From positions 35,212,354 to 35,276,353 of the forward strand of contig NC_065536.1 of assembly GCF_932294415.1 (NCBI RefSeq): a stretch of 64,000 bases of DNA, read 5' to 3'. The translations under genes and the position numbers were made by a program. This DNA is from Quercus robur. Its lineage: Eukaryota; Streptophyta; Magnoliopsida; Fagales; Fagaceae. Positions 45,697 through 56,669 of the stretch are shown one piece after another. Position 1 is the first letter of the stretch; each line of letters begins with the position of its first letter. The notes beneath the pieces are model-generated. The model saw nothing but the letters and a program-made list of their open reading frames with translations. It ran no database searches and had not been told where the DNA came from.

Positions 45697-45900
45697 CAGG
45701 GCTGTCCATGGGTCGAGTCGAGTTGGCAAAATCGACCCATGCCCATTTTCCCACGCAAACCCACCAACTTAAATACGACCTAAACCCACCCAATTATTAA
45801 TTGGGTTAAATGGGTAGTAACCCAATTAGACCCAATAATAACTAATGTTAATTGGGTTTTAACTAGGTACCCAATTAAGCCCAAATATCACTTCTACAAA
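45697..45900. mobile_element. One end of a hAT-like element
   Basis: Starts CAGGGCTGTCCATGGGTCGA, a terminal sequence style of plant hAT elements (cagggctgtcaa-gggtcg). It is followed by gggtcgagtcgagttgg and repeated taacccaattagaccc phrases. I found no matching opposite end, so it is a fragment or the call is wrong. Confidence 0.35.
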
Positions 45901-45904
45901 TCAC

Positions 45905-46245
45905 CAAACTCTAAAGTACCCCAAAACTACTAAAAAGACCAAAATACCCATAAAACCTCCAAAATTACCAAAATACCTCCTAAACCTAAAAAAGAAATAA
46001 ATACCCCCCTGAAATCTTAAAATGACCAAAATACCCCCTAAATCTAAAAAATGACCAAAATACCTCTAAAACATTAAAATGACCAAAATACTCCCTGAAC
46101 CCATCATATGACCGAAATACCCTCGAAACCTAAAAAAACCAAAGCACCCCCCTAAACCTAAAAAATGAAAGAAATACCTCTAAAATTGAAAAATGACCAA
46201 AATACCCCCGGAACCTAAAAAACAATCAAAATTCCATCAAAACCT
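45905..46245. repeat. Diverged minisatellite, unit about 30-36 bp
   Basis: Repeats of the type aaaatgaccaaaataccccc and taaacctaaa run about ten times with drift. Confidence 0.75.
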
Positions 46246-46443
46246 AAAATTTTGTTCATTTTGTTTTTGTATACTTACCTGATTGTGTAGTAAATTGGAT
46301 TGGTAGTAGATGCTCAACAATATTGGTGGACAATATCACTTAAGAATAAAATGCATTTAGGAAGAGTTGAATAAATTTTTTATTTTTATTAAGAATGTTC
46401 TCAATTGCAATAACAGAACAATTACTATCTACAACAACACTAT

Positions 46444-47313
46444 TGTTAGGTTCTAAATGTTTAGAACAATTGACAAATCGTGAACACAAGGTGATTCAAG
46501 TCAAGATTCAAGAACATATAAGCTGCAGGAAGAAGACTTCGTATTCTGCCTATCGATCGAAGAACAGGCTCGATCGATCGAAAGTTGTATCTGCAGAATT
46601 TTAATTAAGCCCAAACAGCAGTTCAAGCCCATTTAGGATTAGGGTTTCTAATCTACTTCTCCTAGTATATAAAGGAAACCCTAAACACGTTTTTATAAAG
46701 AGAGAAAAGAGTGTGCCTCTTTTGTATTTAGGATTTTGTTCCTAAAAAGCTCTCTTATGTCTTCTACCGGTACTATTCTTTGAAGAATCTCAAGATCCAG
46801 TATTGTAGAAGTTGCTGCATTCTTTAGTCATCAAAGGTGCTGATGATCTAAACCTTTAAGGGTGGTCTTGGAGTCACAAACAGGAGAGTTTGTGTTGCTA
46901 AACCTTTGAGTGGGATTTCAAAGTCACAAACGGGGGTGTTTGTGTTTTGCAAAGGCCAAAGAAAGAAGGAGTCCGTGGATTCGGAGCTTGCACGTGGTCG
47001 TGTTAGTAAGTTCTACTGGTGGGTGGCAATAAGAAGTCGAGCGTGGGGGCTTGTAAGTCTTATTGTATAAACTTCGATTCTTTCTAGTGGATTTGCGTTT
47101 TACCTTGAGGAAAACTAGGTTAAATCCTCCCCAGGTTTTTTTATCGGTTTGGTTTTCCTGGGTGATCATATCATTGTCTTATTTGTTTTCCGCTGCTATG
47201 CATGATATGATAGTTTGATTGTGATAACCTAGACTTGGAATTTGGACTAAGTAACAACTTGGCTAATTAACTAGGTTAATCCAATTGTGTTTTAAGGGGT
47301 CTAAAAACTAACA
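46444..47313 (+). mobile_element. Ty1/copia-type 5' LTR, 870 bp
   Basis: Starts TGTTAGGTTCTAAATG and ends TCTAAAAACTAACA, so the termini TGTTAG...CTAACA are perfect inverted repeats. A TATA box (TATATAAAG, 46666-46674) and a downstream leader rich in short repeats (cacaaacNgg-ag-gtttgtgtt) fit a promoter LTR. A tRNA-Met primer site follows at once. Confidence 0.85.
46666..46674 (+). promoter_or_regulatory. TATA box candidate of the copia LTR
   Basis: TATATAAAG, with the likely start of transcription about 30 bp downstream in the LTR. Confidence 0.55.
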
Positions 47314-47315
47314 AG

Positions 47316-47327
47316 TGGTATCAGAGC
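47316..47327 (+). promoter_or_regulatory. Primer binding site for initiator tRNA-Met
   Basis: TGGTATCAGAGC, two bases after the LTR end; the standard plant copia primer site, complementary to the 3' end of initiator tRNA-Met. Confidence 0.9.
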
Positions 47328-47386
47328 GGGTTGCTTTTTTGTTTTAGATCTTTTGATCTAAGAGTTGATCCTTGACCCCTATTGTC

Positions 47387-48310
47387 ATGGATAATTTGAA
47401 GTGTCTTTCTGATCATATTTCTGCTCATGCTTCTGTTGATTTTATTAATGCCTATGAAACTCTTCGTAAGGAATTATTGAAATCTATGAAAATTGCTAAG
47501 AAATTCAAGGAAGAGTTAAAATTGGCTAATCTTGAAAAAGAGGAATTGATTGTTAAATTAGATGAATCTAATAAAAAGAATGAATTTTTGAGAAATCAAA
47601 TTTTCTTTCAAGATGAGAAGATGAAAAGCTTGGAACAAGAGTTAGTTGAATTTAAAGCTAAAATTGAAAATTTGACTTGTACCAAGTCTGCTGTTGATAA
47701 CAGAAGTGTTTCTGTTTCTCTTAAGCCTAAAACTGAGAAAGTTTATATCCCTCATTTCAAGAGGAATAATAAAGAAAAGACTTATTTTGCTAGGTTAGAC
47801 AAAGGTAAAATTTCTGATGTAGATGCTGAAGTTTCTAAACCTATGTCTAAACCTGCTGTTAGAGAGTATAATAAATCTGTTTTTGTACCTACCTGTCACC
47901 TTTGTAGTGTTGTTGGTCATATTAGACCAAATTGTTCTTTGTTGAGGCAAGAACCAAAGCTTGTGATCGGAAGCCCCACTAGGAATACTGATGTTCCTAA
48001 ATTTGTTCCTGTTTGCCACTTTTGTGGTGTCCATGGTCACATTCGTCCTAATTGTCATAAATTGAAATTTAAGTATTCTGTGTTTCAATCTAGGATTTGT
48101 GATGATATTTCTTCTGCCATAAGTCCATATAAGTTGTTTCATATTCTTTTGAAAAATTTGAGCTTGTTGGCTTGTGAAAGGAATTTGCAGAATTTCAGTC
48201 TTTCTCAGAAGATTGGTGTAATCCCTTAAATACACTCTGCTTCTCATGGATTTTCACCTACAAAGCCGAAGACTCGTGCTATATGGGTGAGGAAGAATTC
48301 TCTAAGGTGA
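47387..48310 (+). pseudogene. Copia-type gag-only ORF with two CCHC zinc knuckles
   Basis: From the ATG at 47387 an open frame of 280 residues runs to a TAA at 48227-48229. The same frame then continues to a TGA at 48308-48310 (HSASHGFSPTKPKTRAIWVR), so the TAA may be a recent mutation. Residues ~25-100 are Lys/Glu/Leu-rich with coiled-coil character (KKFKEELKLANLEKEELIVK). Two zinc knuckles follow: CHLCSVVGHIRPNC at about residue 170 and CHFCGVHGHIRPNC at about residue 210, both C-x2-C-x4-H-x4-C. No protease, integrase or RT is attached, so the element would depend on others. It would bind element RNA in a virus-like particle. The first part of a usual copia Gag is missing or unrecognised. 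Confidence 0.7.
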
Positions 48311-49560
48311 GTGTTGCTGACTTGTCCCTGATTTAATTCTTTCAATTGTTTGTGGACATGTTTTATTTTTGTTGTTTTGTTTTTTAGTTTTTTTTTTTAT
48401 AAAAAAAAATTCAAAAACATTGAAAAATTTCAAAAAGACAAAAATATTTTATTTTGAGTCTTGTTTTATTTTTCTTGAGGATTACATGAATTATGATATC
48501 TCTCTTGATTTAGAACATGCTTGACATTGTGGAGAAACTTGAATAGTATGTGTTATATAAGTGCTAAGCTTTTTCTGATTTTGTATGAGTATGTACTACT
48601 TTGTACATATACTCAAGGGTTAATTAAGAAATTGATATTTCTTGTTTGTGTACCCTCTATAGCTTAGTTAAGCACTGTCATGCATTGCATTTGCATTGTT
48701 CATTTAGCATAATGTGTGCTTTTTGTTTTTGGTCATAAATTTTTTAAAACCAAAAAGATTTTTGTGTTTTGTATTTCACATCTTGGATTTATAATCAAGG
48801 ATTGGCCATATTATCTTTACATAACAAGTTTATGTACCTTGTTTAGCCTTGATGAGCTTACTTATTGCACTTTACTAGTTGAAACTTTGTAGTGCATGTT
48901 GTGTGGGAAAGATGTTTATGGTTTTGATCACTTTGTTTTGATCTTGAAGTCACATGTCTTTGACTGTCGAACTTGAACCTTTAGAGAAAGGCATAAATAA
49001 CCATCTCACCACTGTTCACTAGCCAATCATGAAGACCTTAGTGCATATCGTAAGATTTTGTGCTCGAGAAAGTGTAGCACATGCACAAAAAGAACATAAG
49101 GTGAAGCCTCGGTTTAATTGCTTAATACTTAAAATTGGTGTGTACTATCAGGCTTGATGCCAAAATCACATGACTTAAAATTGTTGTGTATATTATGAGG
49201 CATAAATTCAAGAAACTTACATGATTGCAAGCTTGTTTTCTAGGAGATGTGGGAGTTATATGGTGTAACTCTTTAGGTGATAGTCTCTTTCAAATTCTAT
49301 GTGACGAATTTTGTAGACTTTGTGATTGATTTCTATTTACATATCACCTCACATGTATCTCAAGCTTTTGCTAGTTGCACACACTACACAAGTTACTCTT
49401 TGCTAAACATGGTACATTATATTGTGTGTGATTTTGTTGTGGCCATCCAAGATTAAAAGTTCCTTGATTTTAATGCAAAATGTGTTTAATGTTTGTGCTT
49501 TGAGGACAAATTGATTGAAATTTTTTTTGGAAGATTTGGGTTGAATTCAACCTAGCAAGA
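48311..49560 (+). mobile_element. 3' non-coding region of the gag-only copia element
   Basis: A long T-rich region that follows the gag ORF without any pol motif. No 3' LTR occurs: at about 49560-49575 the sequence changes to the end of a gypsy integrase on the minus strand. So the element is truncated on the right. Confidence 0.5.
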
Positions 49561-49575
49561 TTTTTTCTTTTCTTT

Positions 49576-49973
49576 TCAAGGGTTATATTTCGAGAGTCTA
49601 TCCATGTTGATTGGATGGAACATTTCATCTCCATCCAAATCAATAATCTTTACAACACCTTCTAACATGATCTTCTTGATGACAAAGGGTCCAAACCATC
49701 TTAGCTTCATCTTACCCCTAGGGTCAGAAATTTCTCCCCAAAGCTTCTTCAGAACTAGGTCTCCTATTTTCAGATTTCTTAATTTGACTTTCTTATTGAA
49801 TGCCCTTGCAATCCTTCTCTGATAACCTTGTACGTGATAAAGGGCTCGCATCCTCTTTTCATCTATCAAGGATAATTGCTCATATATCTCTCTCATCCAA
49901 TCTCCTTCTAAGGATTTGGTCTCAATCATCACTCACAAAGATTGTATCTCCATCTTAAATAGGAAGCACTACC
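49576..49973 (-). pseudogene. Gypsy integrase C-terminal part, beyond the nested LTR
   Basis: Minus strand: (V)VLPI, then MIETKSLEGDWMREIYEQLS, LIDEKRMRALYHVQGYQRRI, FNKKVKLRNLKIGDLVLKKL, WFGPFVIKKIMLEGVVKIID and the natural end HPINMDRLSKYNP with a stop at 49576. This is the C-terminal end of Tat-type integrase. It takes up the reading at VLPI exactly where the main pol of block B stops at GSEAV (51598). So the two parts are one gene split by the LTR at 49974-51597. One stop occurs just after VLPI. The 3' LTR that should follow is absent. Confidence 0.8.
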
Positions 49974-51597
49974 TGTAGACACCTCATTTTGTATCCCTTA
50001 CAACTCAAGCCCCTGCTCCCTAATAATAAAAACACTAGGAGGTCTAGGGCTAATCGAGGGCCTAGCTATAGAAATGTTTACTTGAAAGATGCTTTTTTGA
50101 AAGAAGAAAATTCCATACAAAACCCTAAGGGTGCATATGCGACCTTGAGCTTCCATACTCATCCTTAACTCTTGTGTACTCAGCCACGAGCCTACATACG
50201 CAGCTAGGGTTTCTAGATTCCAAGTAAGGCAAGTATTTTCACAAAATCTTGGTGGAGGCAATCTCACATCACTTGGAATCGCTTCCACCCCTTCTCTTTG
50301 GACACTATAAGAGGTCCCCATAATTCTTTTCCCAATAGATAGAGAATCCACACCCAAAAAGTGATTCAAAGATAAGCTTTTTACTTAGAAAAGCATCCTA
50401 AACTAAAGTTTTTTGGCTAGGACTTACTTTAGTCCAAATCCTTCTAGTTAAACTTACTAACCCTCTAGTTATTTTGTTTTGTAGATCGACTGAGAAGAAC
50501 GGTCAAAATCAAGCTCTACAAAGCTTCTAGTGTGAGGTACTTGGTCTTGCTTTTATCTATTTTTTTTATTGGATTTCTTCTTTGTGTTTATTGCTTTATT
50601 GTCTCTCTACGTAGCTTAGGTTTGTTGTTTGTTCATTTTGAAATCATGTTAGATTGTTTAAACTAGGTTTTTTTTTTTAATTTTTAATTTTTTTTTAATG
50701 TTTACTTGCTGAGTTTTTGGGCAGGGTTGTGTACGCAAGCTCATGCCAGCATATGCGACCTTGGGTTCTTGCGTAGCAGGTTAGAGCCCAGGATCCCAGA
50801 TTTGTTTTATTCTTTTTTTTTTTTCTTAAATACATGCTTTTAGGTTCTATTTAGTTCTTCTTCACATGTTTTAGGTCTAAGGTTTGTAGTATAACATGTT
50901 TTAAATGCTTTTTGTTTAGAACATATGATTAGGGTTCTATTGATGAACACCATGAACATGCACCTGAACTTGAGCATGCATTGATGTATAGGTGCAGTGA
51001 GGTAAGTCATGCATACAATATGGACATGCATTTCAGTTGATTAACATGTTTTGCTTAATGAACACGCTTGGTTGATACTTTGATGCCATGCTTAAGCGTT
51101 TGGGATTTGACTAATGTTTATGCCTTGTTGATGCTGTTGCTTTGTGATGTACTTTTTTCCCCTTGGATATATGTGAATGAATGCCATGATAGATGAATTG
51201 TAGAGTTTTGAGACGATATGCCATGTTATATGTTAGATGTATGTTAATGTGTGTGTGTGTGTGTGTGCGTGTGTGCACATGCGTGTGTGTGTGTGAGTCT
51301 AAGATAGCCTACTAAAAGACACATTGATGGGACTAGGATTTGGACCAAAATAAGTGAAGGCCGACCTATGGATCGAGTGGGGTTGGATGCCTAACGCCTT
51401 TCTATCCCCATACCTAAACTCCAGACATATGCTCTGGTAAAGATTAGTTCTTCCACAAAGGCACTACATATATGGTTCCTAGACCTAATCTAGGTGGCAA
51501 CTCCATTTACACTCTCTGCCTAATCCACCATAGGCCAAGGTGTACTTCCCACGGATTTAGGGAAACCCAAAAAGCCCGTCGTGCATGCTTGCGCCCA
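49974..51597 (+). mobile_element. LTR inserted in the integrase gene (block B), 1.62 kb
   Basis: Starts TGTAGACACCTCATTTTG and ends TGCTTGCGCCCA, oriented opposite to the gypsy element. It is the plus-strand relative of the LTRs at 24201-25859 and 19596-21326. Integrase codons flank it directly on both sides. The flanks (ctacc left, tactg right) share at most TAC, so no clean 5-bp duplication survives. No internal region is present, so this is best read as a solo LTR left by recombination. Confidence 0.75.
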
Positions 51598-52295
51598 TAC
51601 TGCCTCACTCCCATATACCAAAGAATAGGGGGTTTCCCCAGTTGATGCTCGAATAGAGGTCCTGAAGCCCTAGAGGGCGAATGGAAGCTTTTCATCCCAA
51701 TCCTTGTATGTTACAACCATCTTGGCTAGGATAATCTTGACATTCTTATTGGCTGCTTCTACGACTCCATTGGTTTGAGGTCTATAGGGTGAAGACTTGT
51801 GATGCTCAATCTTGTACAGCTCTATGATCTTTCAGGCTTCCCCTTCAAAATGAAAACCATTGTTGGAGATGATCTCTTGTGGTACTCCAAATCAACAAAT
51901 GTATTATTCTATATGAATCGAGCCACATGTTTAGCCTTCAAAATAGAATAAGAAGTAACTTCTACACATTTAGTGAAGTAGTCAATTGCAACCAAAATGT
52001 ACTTATGTCCATTCGAGGCCCTGGGAGCTATCTTTCTAATCACGTCTATGCCCCATACAGAGAAAGGCCATGGAGAGGTTATACTGTATAGCTCACTGGG
52101 TGGCACTTGGTTTAGATTGGTATGCATTTGGCAATCATAGTAACATTTCACAAAATCTATGCAATCGGTCTCTATCATAATCCAATAGTATCTGATCCTT
52201 AAGATCTTCTTTACTAGCATCTTCCCATTCATATGGGGACCATAAATTCCTGGGTGGAATTCTTCCATTATTCTCTTAGCTTTATCTTTCTTCAA
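51598..52295 (-). pseudogene. Integrase zinc-binding and catalytic core (block B)
   Basis: The H2C2-type region reads RIMEEFHPGIYGPHMNGKML and FVKCYYDCQMHTNLNQVPPS (His, His, Cys, Cys). The core follows: PWPFSVWGIDVIRKIAP with the first catalytic Asp, HKYILVAIDYFTKCVEVTSY, then broken frames for the second Asp (SDNGFHFE-type) and the third acidic residue, then KPPILWYMG / TPYSLVYGSEAV at the LTR junction. It joins the DNA copy to the genome in active relatives. Confidence 0.75.
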
Positions 52296-52764
52296 ACAGC
52301 GATGGTGTACCCCATCATAGGATCTCTTATAGAGCTAACCTCCACACAAGATATATTACATCACCATCATTCTCACCGAACAATGTTCTTTCTTATTAGC
52401 CTTCTCGGGATAAATTCCTAGCTCTAGGAACATCAAGACATCGTAATGCCAAGGAATCTCTTCTTCCTCTATAGCCAAGATGACTAGGCCTTCTTCTCCT
52501 TATGCACCACTTGATACTTTTGTTCAATCTCCAAAGGACGTGTCCATACTCTCCCAAGTACCTCAACCATAGAGGCCAAAGTATCCAAGGTATCTGCAAA
52601 TTGATTTTGATCTTTAGGAATGATGGTGTACTCAATCTTATCAAAGGTTCCTATCAATTCCTTCAAGTACTATTGGTATGGCTTTAGATGTTCCTCTTTC
52701 ACTTTCCACAGTTTTTGGGCTTAGGCTATGGCTAGTGTTGTATCTCCATAAACCTTAACTTCCT

Positions 52765-52965
52765 TTGCCCTTAGTTCTCGTAGGGCTTCCATTTTGGCAA
52801 TACAAGCCTTATATTTTTCCATATTATTGGTTGCCACAAAGTTCAACTTAATAGCCATAGGCATGTGTGATCTATCGGGGGTAATTAACAATGTTCATAT
52901 CCCATTTCCGTGTTGGTTCACCACTCCATCAAAGTACATCTTCCAAGCTCCAAGCAACAAGCTCT
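52765..52965 (-). pseudogene. Second RNase H domain (aRNH) of Pol (block B)
   Basis: The minus strand carries the equivalent of WKMYFDGVVNQHRNGIGALL and NFEATNNMAKYKACIAKMEA in block A: the first catalytic Asp (YFDG) and the later Glu-bearing helix, degraded here (ATNNMEKYKACIAKMEAL). A second RNase H after the usual one is a known mark of the Tat lineage. Confidence 0.65.
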
Positions 52966-53030
52966 ATATTCAATATGTTTTCATCGAGAAAGCCTTCCCT
53001 ACTACCCTCACCCTTTATGGGGTTCTCGGC

Positions 53031-53387
53031 TCAAAAGTTTGATATGGCACAGCCTTTGATGGTTTTCCTAGCCATATACTTCAGATCAAACTCGACCAAA
53101 AGGATTAAACATTTAGACAACCTTCCATTCAACGCGGGTTTCTCAAATAGGTACTTTAGGGGGTCCATTCTTGCAACTATCCACACTTGGAATGGTAGGA
53201 TGACATGTCTTAGTTTCTGTACAGCCCACACAAGTGCGAAAGAAGATTTCTCTTTGGGTGTGTATCTATTGTCATAGTCATGCAGCCTCTTGCTCAGGAA
53301 GTACATGACACTCTCATTCTTATCATTGTCTTCTTGGGCCAACGTGTTCCTCACGACATCCTTTATGATTGAAAGGTAGAGGAGCAA
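53031..53387 (-). pseudogene. RNase H domain following RT (block B)
   Basis: LLYLSIIKDVVRNTLAQEDN, SVMYFLSKRLHDYDNRYTPK, EKSSFALVWAVQKLRHVILP and MDPLKYLFEKPALNGRLSKC match the RT-linked RNase H of Ty3/gypsy. The open stretch is 118 residues. Confidence 0.75.
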
Positions 53388-53631
53388 AGGTTGGTTCTGG
53401 AGGTACTAGGACATGTGGGTAAAGAAGGTATTCCTTGATGGTCTCAAAGGCTTTCTAACATCCCTCATTCCATGTATGAGGCTCACTTTTTCTCAAGAGC
53501 CTGTAAGTTGATTCACATGTGGAAGTGAGTTTAGTAATAAACCGGCTAATGTACTGTAGTCAACCTAGGAATCCTCTTATCTCTTTCTCACTCTTGGGTG
53601 GAGGCATGTCCAAGATGGCTTTGATATTTGA

Positions 53632-54178
53632 TCAGTCGACCTCTATCCCTCTATCACTTATTGGGAAGCCTAGAACCTTTCCAACGATTACTCCAAAGAT
53701 GCACTTTTGTGGATTCAACCTGAGCTTGTATTCTTTGATCCTTTCGAAGAACTTCCTAAAGTTGGTTATGTGGCCCTCTCTATTTCTAGATTTCACTATC
53801 ATGTCATCAACATATACCTCTACCTCGTTGTGCATCATATCATGTAACAAGACTGTGGCCATCCTTTAATAAGTTGCTCTCGCATTCTTTAATCCAAACG
53901 GCATCACTGTATAACAAAAGATTCCCTATTTTGTGGTGAAGGTGGTTTTGGTCATATCCTTAGAAGCCATTTTTATTAGATTATATAAAAAAGAAACCAT
54001 CCATGAAAGACATTAAAGCACTACCGGCCGTGTTATCCACTAAGACATCTATGTGGGGTAAAAGAAGATCATCTTTAAGAAAAGCCTTGTTCAAGTTTCT
54101 AAAGACCACACGCATTCTAACCTTCCCATCTTTCTTGGGTATGGGCACGACATTGGCTATCCACCTAGCTTGGTGCAC
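53632..54178 (-). pseudogene. Reverse transcriptase core (block B)
   Basis: ARWIANVVPIPKKDGKVRMR, then NLNKAFLKDDLLLPHIDVLV and ALMSFMDGFF form the palm region with the first Asp. After a frame break comes EVEVYVDDMIVKSRNREGHI, holding the YVDD catalytic box, and RLNPQKCIFGVIVGKVLGFP. The preceding segment (54488-54192) has EVFAWSYEDMLGIDPEIAQH, the usual lead-in. In the RT box the Cys-Val-Asp of active copies is changed (MRVVFRNLNK instead of MCVDYRDLNK), so a catalytic Asp is lost. Confidence 0.8.
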
Positions 54179-54796
54179 GAGTTTGATAACCCTACTTTCT
54201 ATTGCTGTTAACCTCTTCTTTGATCTTAAAGGGCCATTTGGGTCTCATGTGCCTCAATTTTTGCTTGACGAGCACGATGTGGGAGTGAGTGTCAATGCGA
54301 TGCTGTGCTATCTCGGGGTCAATGCCTAACATATCTTCATAGGACCATGCAAATACTTCTTGGAATTCAATGAGGAGTTCTTTGAGATCTTTCTTCTCTT
54401 GTACAATTTTAATTATGAATGGAATCTCATCACTGCCCAAATTAAGAGTTTCAAGCATTAGTTCCATCGGTTCAATTTTCTTTTCCAATTGTTAATTAAT
54501 TTCATTTTCAAATTCATTGAAATCATTTCAGTGCAAAATTTCAATATTATGGGACACATCAAAATAAGCCTAATCAGAATTAATTGTATTAAAAATGTTG
54601 AAAAGTACATCAGGAGTTGTGTTACAGGACCTTTTTCCTATGACTTTTTAAAAACTGACCCAAGTCCAAATGCTAAAGTAACCATTAGAAGGCATGATGA
54701 ATATAGACGGATCACTTGGTTTTCACAAGTGATGGCAAGCACGTCCCCCTCAACCTTCAACATTGCTTCCATCGCTTCAGCATCCATGTAGTCCCT

Positions 54797-55450
54797 CTAG
54801 TCGACTTCTTCTTGAAACTCTTCAATCACAACCATAGGATTCTCCTTGAAAGTGAACTTCTCCTCAAAGAAGATCTCCCAACCTAGATACATCTTTCCAT
54901 CTTTACCCATCCAAGGCTCGGGAAAACCATAGAAAGGGATGTCTCCTCCTTCCCTCACAAAGTTTCCATTGAGAGTACCAAGGTTTTTCTTGATTCCATC
55001 GCAGCCTTCAAGGAATCCCAAAGCTTCCCTAGTCAGTTGAGTCTTGAAATCGCGGAATTCAACTATTCCCATTCCTTCTTTTCCAAGACCCATATCGTCC
55101 ATATACCCCATTTTCTTCATCATTTCGATTACTTCATGCCTGCAATATGAAAGCAAATCTGTAGCATACTTCTTATCCTTCAATCCATAATCAACCATGT
55201 TCATAAACTCAAAGCCACTCATTTGAAGCTCATTGTTCTCACTTTCAATTTCACAAATGGGAGCCAAAATCTCCCCATCCCCATGTATCACAAAAACTCC
55301 CCCTTTCATGGGATCTTCATCTTTTGGTGCAAGGTGGAGGGGATAGCTCCAATAGGATGAAGCCATGCCCTTCCTAAGAAAAGGTTGTAGCCTAGGGTGA
55401 TGTCCATCACATGGAACTCCACAATCGAATCCAAGAGGCCAATCTTGCAA
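54797..55450 (-). pseudogene. Pol linker with G-patch motif (block B)
   Basis: An open stretch of 217 residues: MQDWPLGFDCGVPCDGHHPR, WSYPLHLAPKDEDPMKGGVF, DGEILAPICEIESEN, then the Gly-rich MMKKMGYMDDMGLGKEGMGI and FKTQLTREALGFLEG. The M-G-Y-x3-M-G-L-G-K pattern is the G-patch known between protease and RT in some Ty3/gypsy elements, thought to bind nucleic acid. Block A carries the same at 33412-34065. Confidence 0.75.
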
Positions 55451-55491
55451 GCGGCCTTAAAATTTCCCATCACCTTCCTAGAAGTATTGTC

Positions 55492-55728
55492 TTAGGCATT
55501 AACAGTTAAAGGAGAAGGAATGATAGTCTCCCTATTTAAACTAACCTTAAGAGCGGTCCTAAATGAGCATACATACAAAGCAGACCCATTATCAATAAGC
55601 ACCATTGGAACCATAGCACCTATGCATTCAATAGTGATTTGTAGGAACCTAGTGTGAGTAGCCACTTCAGGAGGGATTTTTTCATCAGAAAAGGTGAGAG
55701 AAGGGTAAGACATGGCTTCTACTCCCAT
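55492..55728 (-). pseudogene. Retropepsin-type protease (block B)
   Basis: GVEAMSYPSLTFSDEKIPPE, then TIECIGAMVPMVLIDNGSAL with the active-site loop D-N-G-S (D-T/S-G in most retropepsins; DNG is common in this lineage), and IIPSPLTVNA. It would cut the Gag-Pol polyprotein. In block A a 61-bp deletion removes this loop. Confidence 0.7.
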
Positions 55729-56027
55729 GATGGATAGAACCTGGGTGTAGTCTCCAAGGAAACCTCTTTCCTAGTTAAGGACTCTAAGACTGCATTTCGG
55801 TGTTTATGAGAAGCTATTAGCAAACCCCAAATAGATACATGCATTTGAGTCCTTTTCATTTGGGCTAAGACCCTATCCTCTTCTTACTCTTCATTCCCAT
55901 TGAGTCCAACGAGTTTCTGTCCTTCTCCCAAGTTCCTAACATGATGACATTTTTCTAAGAAGGATGGCTTGTAATGTTTCCCACTTCCAGTGACAAGACA
56001 TGCTTACCAATGGTACAAGACATGCTT

Positions 56028-56443
56028 ACCAATGGTTTGATGGATTTGAAGTTTTGGACGTGCTTCCCAGAGGTCCATGGATTTGAAATTTGGGCGTGCT
56101 TCCTAGAGGTCCGACAGAATTGGATTTTGGATGTGCTTCCTAGAGTTCCGATGGTTTGATTTTGGACGTGCTTCCCAAAGGTCCGATGGAATTGGATTTT
56201 GGACGTGCTTCCCAAAGGTCCATGGAATTGGATTTTGGACATGCTTTCTAGAGGTCCAATGGATTTGAATTTTGGACGTGCTTCCCAGAGGTCTGATGGA
56301 ATTGAAGTTGGACGTGCTTCCCAAAGGTCTGATGGTTTGATTTTGGACGTGCTTCCCAGAGGTACGATGGATTTGATTTTGGACGTGCTTCCCAGAGGTC
56401 CTTTGAAATTTGAACGTGCTTCCCAGAGGTCCGATGGATTTGT
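56028..56443. repeat. Tandem repeat array 2, about 39-bp unit (block B)
   Basis: About 11 units of ggacgtgcttcccagaggtc plus cgatggatttgattt. On the minus strand part of it reads as repeats of 13 residues (GKHVQNPIPSDLW-like), open over 60-100 residues. Confidence 0.85.
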
Positions 56444-56669
56444 AGAAGGTGATATTTATGCCAGTGTATGGGTCCTTTACCCTAGTTCCTGCAAAATAAA
56501 TATTTTCAATTAGTAACAGAGTTATTCATTAAAGGAAATTTGACATACCTAGCCAATGTCCCTAGTTTGGGGCATGTTGCAATGCTTGGATGAGTTCCGA
56601 GATGAATAATTTAATGTTAGGCTTGCTTTTTTTGAGCGGCCATCACCTTTTTTGGTTTGGAAACACAAG

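Larger units (their letters stand above)
51598..55930 (-). pseudogene. Ty3/gypsy (Tat-lineage) Pol, block B copy
   Basis: The better preserved pol. Minus strand, N to C: protease (55728-55492), G-patch linker (55450-54797), RT (54488-53632), RNase H (53387-53031), second RNase H (about 52965-52765), integrase (52295-51598), then the nested LTR and the C-terminus at 49973-49576. Domains are in order but the frame breaks between most of them. Order, the doubled RNase H and the G-patch place it in the Tat lineage of Ty3/gypsy. Block A is its close copy. Confidence 0.85.

Noticed and set aside
47795..48247. 150-residue minus-strand frame
   Set aside because: Antisense to the copia gag zinc-knuckle region.
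49974..51597. Reading this as the 3' LTR of the gypsy element
   Set aside because: It has the opposite orientation, belongs to a different LTR family from 61939-63844, and interrupts integrase instead of following it.
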